From Meandrina meandrites (taxonomy: Eukaryota > Cnidaria > Anthozoa > Scleractinia > Meandrinidae), in assembly GCA_963693305.1 (NCBI GenBank), contig OY855911.1, forward strand, positions 31,078,939-31,142,938: 64,000 nt of DNA, read 5' to 3'. Under the pieces are notes generated by a model, which did not search any database, was not told where the DNA came from, and saw only the letters and a program-made list of their open reading frames with translations. The translations under genes and the position numbers were made by a program. Positions 20,569-31,500 of the stretch are shown in pieces (positions within the stretch are counted from its first letter, which is position 1; every line of letters begins with the position of its first letter).

Positions 20569-22089
20569 AGTAACCCAGATAAGAAGATGTGGTGATATTC
20601 GGCCGGGATGGGAGCTGCAAACAGGAGCGGGAAGCAGGAATTTCAAGAAAGAGCCGGAGCGGGATTTTGAGAATCTTTACGGAAAGTTTTTTCGTAACTG
20701 CATAAAATGTAATTAACAAAATTTGACTGGAACAAATTGCTTGATCTGTGTAGCGGTGTAGGGTTTCAAGTACGGAATAGGTTAATAGTGTAGTGTGTCA
20801 AATTTATATAGTTGCGGTTACACATCGTCCTTTTAACATGGTAAAAGGGCTCTTTACCTCGGGAAACTCACAAATAGAGAGGACGTTTTTTTGGTAAATA
20901 TCATAAATAATATGTGCTCTGTCATTTATGTTTTTCCGCGTGCTTTGTAATTTTGTTTTCCCGGGTGTTTTGTCATTTCCATGGCCTGTTCGCCATTTTT
21001 ATTTCCCGCTTATGAAAAAAAAAGACTAAAAAATATCTCAGCAAAATGTTCCCCCAAGGTAAATTTATGGCGGTGTGAAAAAGAACAAAAGATTCGCCCA
21101 TGAAAGTTACCGAGGCAAATAGGTAGGTTTTCCAAGTGCCCCAAGATAAAATGACCAATCGTGAGGCAAACCTCAAAGATAAGCAAATAAAATAAACAAA
21201 GAATTTGAAATTAAATATGATGGCGTGAGGTTTAGATTTCCTGAGGTCAACTTTGCGTGCTCGAGGCAGCAAAAACGTGGTCTTTCTTAGAATCATGGCT
21301 TGATGGCTTGCTGATTTTTAAGTAATATAAATGCTATTTTTTTTGTGGAAATTTGACGTTTAAATACAACACTAGTCAAGGAAGATCTACTAGTGCGTTT
21401 TCTTATATGTATTTCGATTTCATCTCAAGGTTTAGAAAAATCCAACAAAGAGATTTATATAAACGGAGTCTTCGCCTTCTATTTCTTCGCTGTCTGAAAT
21501 ACTGACATAACAAAGCAGTAGAGGACTGTCGAAAGAGTATAAATAATAAAAGCGAGATGATGCTAAGTAAGCACCCTCGTATTGCCCATTTTCGCATTTC
21601 GCGCCGAAAACAGTATGAAAAATTGACCTTGGTAAAGTGTTAAGTGTGTGACCGCAAACACCTCGGTAACGTATTCCCGCGGTGAGTTTACCTTGGTGTT
21701 ATTTACCTTGGGAATGCTATTTGCCTGGGTATGTGTAAAACGTTCGTTACAAACATATCGGCATTTCTATTTTCAGCGTTTTCGTCACGAGAAACATGTA
21801 TGAAATACTCTATTTTCTGATATTGTTCTTTGATCGTTGAAAACGGGCAATAAATAACAAAAGAAATGGAAAACTTCGCAAAACGTTGGCGCAAGGAGGT
21901 GAAGTGGGGGACGAGTGCTTCGAGTTACGCTCAATTCCTCTTGCGTTCAGTTTGCGTCGGAAATAGAGAGGACTCTGTCATTTTGTTTTCCCGCCTGTTC
22001 GCCATTTTTATTTCCCGCGTATGGAAAAAGAAGACTAAATATTATCCCAGCAAAATGTTCCCCCGTCTCTGCTTTCCCTATCCCCGGAT
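20569..22089. other. Intergenic, low-complexity AT-rich stretch with a duplicated segment
   Basis: A segment of about 100 bp at 20950-21060 recurs at 21975-22070; both contain CCTGTTCGCCATTTTTATTTCCCGC and CAGCAAAATGTTCCCCC. No gene is seen on either strand. Confidence 0.5.
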
Positions 22090-22107
22090 ATGGTAAATTT
22101 TCCAAGA

Positions 22108-22217
22108 AAACCTATTTTTTTAGTGGCGCGAAAGTCTTTAATGAACTCCCTGTAAATATTGCAAGCGTAAATAACATACAAGCTTTTTGCGGCCTAGCAA
22201 AACATTTACTTTTATAA
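22108..22217 (+). pseudogene. LINE reverse-transcriptase C-terminal tail (remnant)
   Basis: The frame ending at 22217 reads FFSGAKVFNELPVNIASVNN, then IQAFCGLAKHLLL and a stop. This is the pattern of the last 40 residues of non-LTR retrotransposon ORF2 proteins (S-G-A-x-x-W/F-N-x-L-P...). Nothing upstream belongs to it, so it is a 5'-truncated fragment, sitting 300 bp before the start of gene 3. Confidence 0.5.
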
Positions 22218-22522
22218 TAACTATTTAGTAAAGTATATTTTAATCCCTTTTTGACTGACACGAGACAGCCCAAAGGGCCTTTGATTTCTTTTCTCAGAAC
22301 ATTCATAGAGGTCAAGGGTTTACCTCCTTGGCGAATGATGGTAAGGAGACGCCAATTGTTATCAAGTTTCCGCCGATCATCAGTTGAAGCGCAAGCTAAA
22401 TTCAAGTATGGGTGTGTAGGCTTTGTTGATAGTTTGTATTTCCACTTCTGCAAGGACATTTTAGCGCTTCACTGCGGTTTATCACCGTTTCATCGCAGCA
22501 TTCAACTGCGCTTCGAATAAAT

Positions 22523-25500
22523 ATGGAATCGATCGAACGAAAAATAGACAAGGCTGAAGACATCGCCGATGTCATCGAGTTAATGCAGAATTTGAATATT
22601 CCAACTAGAGGATGCCAATCCATTGAACAAATGAAAAGAAAGATTTTGGATCACCTACTCTCTCGGGAAGACAATCATCTAGCTTCTAACGAGGTAAGGT
22701 AAAAGTTGCTGGAATATAAAACATATATCTTACCCTTCTGTCGAAATGAAATCATTGTACAAAACAATTTCATTTTTTTTTATATCAGGTAACACATCTG
22801 ATGGTCGAATGCCCTAGCTCGATCGATTTCAATCGATAGATTCCTGTCAGTCTGTGCCTTCGGTTAGTCATCTCTATTCACGGGAAAAGGTTGTTATTCG
22901 CTAATGATTTTCGATTAAAAATCTGTTACTTGTCCATTATCATTCAAACGCAACAGTTTTGGGTCTTTTCAATGGCTGGTAGGGAAAAGAAATGCAGAAT
23001 TTAGGTTTGGACGTAGACTTTGGAGTTTAGTTCTGAGAAAGCTTTGCTGACAGTCATGGAGCAATTTGGTGATGGCAAGCCAACTGTAAGATGGTTTAAC
23101 ATAATAACAAAAAAACCGTTTAACTGTATTGTTTTATATATCCGTTGTCGAACTCAATTTCGTGGAAAGGGTCAGTAATTTTGAAAACCGAAGCTTGTTG
23201 TGGGACTGGCGGCTTCCTTTAGGTCACGTCACGGGGTAATTTTGTCTGCTTGCCAGAAATCTTCGGCAGAAATTCTGTTTTCAGACAATCAGAACTGATG
23301 AAAATTAATGAAACTGTTATATTAATGAAACTGTTATCGAATTCTTGTGTTTCAAATTCGTAGGATCTCCAATTTCGTGATAAAGGTCCCAACTTTTATA
23401 ACCGTAGCTCACCATGCATGGCGGCCAACAGTTTGGCAATAGTTAGAAACAGACCATCTAATTTGTAAATGAGATCGTCGCCCTATTTGCCATATACTCA
23501 TGCTAGCCTTTCTAGCTTCAGGCAGTCAAAGCATACAGATAAGATGATAACTGAAACTCGATTCAACCGAGTCTAGAACAGCAGTGCATTCTTAATGCTG
23601 AGGTCAGTTCTAGGCCAATTCAAATTGCTACCTGACACTCGATTTTCATTTCATATAGCATACAGAAACTATTATATTTTCACAGTATGGGGTATTCACA
23701 CTCAATTGTGCATACTTCTTGCGCTAACCTGAGGTCATCCTTCATTTTCTAAACTAAATATTCTTATTTTTTTTCATTCATAATTGCACTCAGAGAAAAT
23801 GTTGAGACGTGTTCATGACACGCAGTCAATTCCCAGAATGACAACATGATCACGTAACTAACCATCGCGCTCCCATTGCCATCAGACTTGAATCATCAAA
23901 ACACTAACTTTGGTGCACTCGTGGTTAATATTAGTAGGATTATAAGGCCAAGGATGAAATGTGAACGGACTTTGAATAACAATTCTGTGCGTGTTTCGGA
24001 GATATTTTTTGTAGAAAATACCTAATTAATTATAATATGTAAGCTCTATAATTTGCTAAAATCACCGACTACTCAGGATGATAACGTAAAAATTGACATG
24101 ATAAAATTAGTGACATGTATATTGAGAGTGCCTTGAAATACTACAAAAACAGTCAGACGTTTCGGGAATATCTTATTATAGGCATTTCCAGCAAATTAAC
24201 ATGCCATCTACTTTTCCGTCAGAGTCAGTCGACACATCGTCATTCAATATTGATTTTTACACGTGTTTTGTAGATTCGTCAATGTAACCATCGTTATATC
24301 CAATTGCTAGTCGATAGCTTACTTCTACTTTCTTTTGCAAAATGTCCATCGCCAATTTGTCTTCTGTTTTGTCTTGTGAACAGCTCAAGTGGTTATAGAA
24401 ATTATTACACCATATTCGCGTTTACTGATTTAATGCATGAAAACGTTAGCCACACGGAAATTCGCGTTAATAAAATGCACATAAACATAGCTTTTCGAAA
24501 ATTTGCGTTGATTTTATAACGCGAGGATTTGTTCGCCTTGCTAAAATGCTTCGTTGTATTCATTGCCTATAATAAGGAAACCCCTTTATCAATGTTTATT
24601 GATGTCTCAGTCAATCAAAGGCAAACGCTTGAGCTTACCTACTTTGTGACGTAACAAATGACGGCTACAGAACAGAACAATTGCAAGAGAGGAGAATGGA
24701 AAGAGAATGGAAATCGTTGCACTTACGTAAAAGGTCTTATTTTTTTCTACATTCCTCAGGCCTTTAAGGTGATATCAGATGCACAATCAATGGACAAGGA
24801 GAAGTCCCTACATCTTCTAAATTCTTACTCTGAGGTTGAAAGAGAAGTAAAAGGACTTGACCACTCGTTCCGCAATTTGCTCTACACAAGTGAGGGCGAC
24901 GTACTCTTTAAAATGAGGTCACGAATGAAAAGAATGGAAAAAAGAGATTATGTTGTCCTTGTAGCAGGTACATGTATGTCTTTGTAACCTTTACCATAAT
25001 TATAAGGGCCCATTCATTGAATATCGAGGGGGGAGCAGGGATAAAATGTTGGACAGGAGGGTCCCAAATTGCTTTTGTATATTATAATGGACACTTGCAA
25101 CTGATAATTTGGGTTTTGAGGGCAGGAAAGGGGGTTTTTAAATTTCTATTAGTCTGCAGAATGGCGCACCTCTTAAAGGGCTATTGCCTTCCTGGTGGAT
25201 TTTTAAGGTTTCGAAAGTCTGCCTCTCTATCTCGCTGTCTTACGTCTGTCTTCATGTCTGTCTGTCTTTCTCTCCATACATGACTGATTCATTACAGTTA
25301 CATATTTCTAAAGCTTTTTAGGAAGCAAGTCAAATACAACTAGCTTTTCGTTTGATAAATCATTTTAACGGTTAGGGAGTAATGAAATTTTATATATCAC
25401 TTCAGGTGAGACAAGTGCAGGTAAAAGTAGTATGCTGAACCTAATTCTGGGAGAAGAGCTGTTGCCGTTTTCGGTTTTAAGTACAACATCAACAATTTGC

Positions 25501-28500
25501 GAATTGAAGTATGGAAGAGAGAGGCGAATAAAGATACACTATAAGGAAGAGGGGAAAGCTCCCAAGACAAAAGACCTTGACGAATCATCTTCTTACATGG
25601 ATCAGATATCAGAGTTTGTTCATGTCAAGTCACCGGGTTTGAGAGAAAAGGCATCAGACTACAAAAAGGTGGAGCTGTTTTGGCCTCACAGATTGTTAAA
25701 GGTGAGATATTATAACAATATTAAAATACAGTCCTGATCAAATGTTTTGGAACGATTCACATTTTGCTGTCAAATGCTCATTGTCCTCAGATACCCCTCT
25801 CTCTCCCAGCAAAATGTTGACACTTTTCCATGTAGCCTAGCAAGAAAATGTCGACATTTTTAGGAGTGGGGGTGGGTTGGGGTAGGGATCAGAAAATGGA
25901 ATAATAAGGGACGGACCACTGGAAAAGTGATGGGGGGTGGGGAGAAAAAAAAAATTCTTTTCAAAAAGTGCTCCAAAATGAACCAAATGGCATAAGAGTG
26001 TGTCTAGATTGTCAAAACTCTCCCGGGGAGGATGTCCCCCGACCTCCCTATGGAAATGGGCCTCCGGCCCATATTAATACTTCCATAATCAGCGCTAACT
26101 TTTCGGCCCCCTCACCTCTTCATTTCTTCGGGCCTGACAGGTATAATAATTGCACAAATTTTCCTTGTACACCTGCAAACTGCTACTTACTTTTTATGTC
26201 ATAAAATAATTGGAAAGTAACGTTAAAGTACAAGCTATGTTTTTTATAAATCAAAGTAGCACTGTTTACAATTTTTAATTAATTCAAAAGCAAATTGTGC
26301 ATGAAGCAGATTTTATTCAAATTTTTCAAATACAAATTCTTGCAAGCCAAAACACCGTCTCCTCCCCCCCCCCCCCCCCACACACACACACACACATACA
26401 CACATCACTTCTCTAATGATCTGTCCCTAAATTGGTGTCTCCAAGAGGTCAATAATAAGTATTAGTAGATACCATACAAGTGAATAGTACTTTCCACGCG
26501 CGCTGATTGGTTAACTCGAAGGTGATTAGCAAAGTACTATTCACCTCCGAGCAGCGGAATTGAAACAAAATGGCTTCGCGCGTCGCTTTGTGTACCGAAA
26601 GTAATGTTTTGGTCCGTTAGTTATTCAACTTCTGTGGTACATACTAAAACAATTATTCACCGCAGTGTCGGTGAAAGTGGTGGATATTTTCCTCGCCGCT
26701 TCGCGGCTCGGTAAATATCCACCACTATTCACCTCCACTTCGGTGAATAATTGTTAAATATAAGTAATTCATTGTACGATGGGATTCAACTTGATCATAC
26801 ACTTAAGTTGCGTAGACTGGTTTGTGGTAATATATGAGCAGAAACAGCTTTCTTCTGTTGTCACTCCAAGAATGTTTAAGACGGAATCCGCCAGGACTTC
26901 GAGTAGTTGTTGGACAAAATTATGTACCAAAATTATTTACACCTTATTGCAAGCTTTTGTGTTACTGCTTCAAATATCTTATCAAAAGAAATCTTTTCTA
27001 ACAACACCAAACATCGAAAACCAATCTCGAAGTTCCGCTGAATTCCACTAAATCGCTTAAAAGACGCGAACTTTTGCCTATAGCTTGTGAACATTAAATT
27101 TCATTTTCTCAGGCTCTGATAAGAAATTGTTGTACCAAAATTATTTACACCTTATTGCAAACTTTTGTGTTACTGCTTCCAATATCTTATCAAAAGAAAT
27201 CTTTTCTAACAACACCAAACACCGAAAACAAATTTCACTGAATTCCACTGAATCGCTTAAAGACGATTTTACAAAATGGCTGCACGTGAGAATTTCCCTA
27301 TAGCTTGTGAACTTTGAAATTCATTTTCTAAGACTCTGATAAGAAATTGTTGTTGGTGTTATCAGTGATAATTACTTACATCTTTACCTTTTATTTAGGG
27401 TAGAAAATAACGCAATAGGATTTAAATTATTCTGGTACTCGATTTTTGTCCAACTTAAATAAATATTACTCGACTTCCTGGTGGATTCCGTCTTAATATC
27501 AATTAGGTAAAGCTGACTGACTGCCTGACTACCAGCAACATTGAGCATAGTTAATTGAGGTTGCGAATTTTATATCTTGTCTTCCATTTCAAATCCCTGG
27601 GCGAGCCCTGATCAGGTCATTGTATTATTGCTTCCTTGTGATTGGTTGGATGTAATTTCTTTAATTTTGAATTTTATGTTAGCGGAGCTCCTGAGCGGCC
27701 CGAAGGGCCGCAGAGCGGAGCCCCATAGGTTTCGTGCGAAAATAGAAAATTGTAAAACCGTGCGTTTGAGTTTTCATGGTCATCGTGGCAAGCGACATGG
27801 CTCGCAGGCACGTGCGCTCTACATACATACATACATACATACATACATACATACATACATACATACATACATACATACATACATACATACATACATACAT
27901 ACATACATACATACATACATACATACATACATACATACATACATACATACATACATACATACATACATACATACGTACGTACGAAGTTGCCCAAAATGGC
28001 GGCCATACTCCAGAAAAAGCTTGACCTGGGCAGGCCTCTTACATGTTTGATATTGGCCATCCCACTTTAGTTAAAAAATACCTATCGTAGAAGTTTGTTA
28101 TTTAGCAACACTGTAATTAGCTCAAGCAAAAAAAGTAATAAATGGGAGCTCCGCTTTTAGGCCTGCCTAAATCTATATATTATGTTTAATAAATGAGCAG
28201 CAGCGTTTTATCAAGTTTAAAACACGAGGCGCAGCCGAGTGTTTTAGATTTGATAAAACACGAGCTGCGAATTTATTGAACGGCTTCAAATATTCTGATG
28301 TAGTCAACTCATTCTTGCACTGATATTTAGATTTCGGGTTATTGTGGCCGAAAAAATTGGACGTAAAGTTTAGCCGTGTCTTTATCAGATATAAAGACAC
28401 TCAGAACATTAATTTCTTTTGTATTTACTTTGTGAATTATTAATGAGTTTTTGAATTAAATTTAACTTCAGGATGGAGTTGTAATTGTTGACAGCCCTGG

Positions 28501-31500
28501 TGTTGGGGAGTCAGAGATTATGGACGACATCGTGGTGAACTATTTGCCAAATGCTTTTGCCTTCATTTACGTCATCAACAGTGGCAATGCCGGAGGCGTT
28601 CAAAAAGATCGAGTGAGTGCTTCTCTGATCTTTTTATACTCCCATATCGCAAAATGAGTATTTTTAAATACACAGGTTGCTGAAAGTTGTATAACCCGGT
28701 GCGATAATACTTTTCATCTGACGTTTGTCTAGGTACGAAATCTAGTACCTTTAAACGTTCATCTGCCTTGATTAAGGGGGTCCTTCTTAACTATCAATTT
28801 GTTGCTATGGAAGGTATCTAACAATGATATTTTGTAAACCCGACTTCCTATGGATATGCTTTTTTACACAATTTTGTTCAATTGAAGAGTCCTTCAAGAG
28901 TCTCAAATCACGGCCATATTTGACAACTCACGCGACCAGGATAGAAGAAAACCCAAAACTGAAAGAGCATTTTGATCTGAAGATTAAAATCAGAGCCAGT
29001 AGATAAAAAATGTCCACATGTTTAATGGTTCGTAAGGGTTTTATGAAATTCGCATTATTATAAAAGTTTTGACGTAATAAACGCCCGTATTCCCAGACTT
29101 TCTTCAGAAGCATAGCATTATAAACAAGGCTCTGTTATCTATGATTGTTAAAAAATATTGGAACTCTTCCTTTTTTCCTCCATGTTTTAGGGATTTTAAA
29201 TTCTATGGCGCGGTTTGGAACTGGCGCTAGTTACTTCAAAGGAAGTGTTGCCCTCTAAAAGATGCATCATAAAAATACAAGACGCTGCAAAATGGCTCGC
29301 CACCAAAAATCGTCTTTAGCAATCATTTAGCAACTGCTCTAGATCTGTAGTTAAGAAGGGCCCCCCTTAAGCTTTCCTGTACATAATGTAGCAGATAGAG
29401 CATTCTGCTTTATCTATCATCTTTGGCTGGCATAAACTTTACGGCTAACTTATTTACCTGCAAAACATAGTTTTATATTTTTATTGCTTTATCAGCTCGT
29501 GCGACTGTTGCACAAGACAAGGCAACTGACAACTGAGCAGCAGATGGAATTCTCACCAAACTGTACTTTGTTTGTTTGCAACAAATGGGACAACGTTCCA
29601 CCCGCTGAAGGAAGTGAAGTCATTGCACATATCACAAACAAGCTGAAACAGTGCTTGCCAGATATGGACCCCGACACTCAAATTATTCGCCTTTCAACTA
29701 CAAAAGCCTTGATGGCTCAGAAGTTTGGAATCATGAATGCAGAGTTTGCCTCGCTTACAGAGAACATTGGCTATTTAGTAACGACAAGCATCGAGACACG
29801 ACTTGAACAAAATTGGAGGTAGGCGGGATAACCCTTATTACCCTCTCAGTTATATAATCAGTAACTGCGAGTGACGTATTTACAGCTAAAACATTATTCT
29901 TTTCATATAATAAACATGAACATTGCTATAGAAAAATTAATATATCTCATTAGACATTAAAGTATGTTGTATTGCTGTTCATCTTAATACGAGTATTGCT
30001 AAGAGATAGCGCATATATAGGGCGAGACAAATAAAATAACGAAAAAAAATTATGCAGCGATACTTCTGTCCTGTGTCTAATAAGAGATTTATAGCTATTT
30101 ATTATCCGACTTTTCTCTTTCCAAACAGCTTAGGAAAAACGTTTACATATCTTAGGCTATCAAATTGCATACTGTTCCATTATAACTGATACAACTTCAA
30201 AAACATTTAATTTTTTTTTGCTTATGTAGTTGGCTGGATCAATTGCTTTCTCGGATTATTTGGTTAATGAAGACGTTCTTAGATAATATCAACACTGACC
30301 ATGTGGCTGCAACGCAAAGATTTAACGAAGTGATAACAAGACTACAGAAACTTCAAGCCGAACAGAAGAATTCGAAAGAGGAACTTAGAAAGCATCTTGG
30401 CAGTGAGATCAGCCAAGCTATTGCAGTTTTGACAAGCTACTTGAAAAGTCCAGAGGTCATCGAAAGTTTCTGCAAATGGAACACAGATGAACTTCCAGAT
30501 ATCGAGGGATCCTGGGAAGTTACTGAATTGGCCATCAGTAAGCTTGTCCAGAACCGATTGCAAACAGTGATTCAGGAATGGGAGGGAGAGCAGCAGCTCT
30601 TTGCAGCGGCTCGCAAATCGGTGGTCACGTTTTTCCTCAGCAAATATAATTACCTTGAGAACGAGCTTCGCAACATGGAAGTAGATGTTTCGCAAATACA
30701 CCTTGAAACGAACACGAAAAAGGAAACTATAGAAGATCAATTTTTCAACAACATTTACAATTTTTCGTTGCCAGTTGAAAGCAAAATTGTACTTGGAATC
30801 ATGACGCCTTTCCTTATTCCAGCCGCACTTGTCGGGGCTGCGTTAGCTGTGCCTGTTACATTGCTTCTTCTTCCAGTTGTGGGCGTCATGTCCCTTGCTG
30901 ACCGTGTCAAGGAAGGCAAGAAAAAAAGCGCTTACAAAAAAGATCGTTCTGATTTTGTTCGGAACGTTTCTCAGAAATATCTAGAGAAAGTTGCAACTTT
31001 CGAAGCACTGAAGCCCCTCGTGGAAGACCAACTGACACAAGCGGTGACCTCTCTTCATGAATTGGAAGCGAAAATTCCCAAGCTCATTGAGGCTGACATG
31101 AAACTTTGTCAGCAGCTTATGGATGAATCACGAAGTAAGAAGGATACCGAAGCTCTGTACAAGCCCCGTAAAGAGAAATGTGAGCGGCTGCGTGGTGAGC
31201 TCGGATTGTTTGGCTCTCTGGAAATTCGGAGCATGCACATCGCTTGGGATGACCTCGAATGGGATGTCAGTGAAGACGTCTATCTGAAGCATACCAATCA
31301 TCCATTGCCGCCTGGTATCTACCAAGGGAGAATCTCTAAGGGAAGATGTGCATCAAAGCAGCAGGTTACTTTGAAAGTTTACAAGGAACTGCTCACCAGC
31401 AGCAATGTCACCAACTGTTTGGCGAACGAGGCAAACATGAGGTAATAAGACACAAATTGCTAATTGTATCATATTTTGTCTCGTGATGATTTGATCAATT

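Larger units (their letters stand above)
25406..29818 (+). other. Gene 3 dynamin-type GTPase domain (exons 3-5)
   Basis: Exon 3 (25406-25701): GETSAGKSSMLNLILGEELL and LSTTSTICELKYG. Exon 4 (28472-28612): VVIVDSPGVGES. Exon 5 (29496-29818): LFVCNKWD. Every GTP-binding motif is intact, in contrast to the kinase half of the same protein. The intron between exons 3 and 4 (25702-28471) is swollen by repeats, including a 109-bp foldback, a 210-bp tandem duplication and a tetranucleotide array. Confidence 0.85.

Noticed and set aside
27577..28060. YIHT- and MYVC-repeat frames on both strands
   Set aside because: Products of the ACAT microsatellite.
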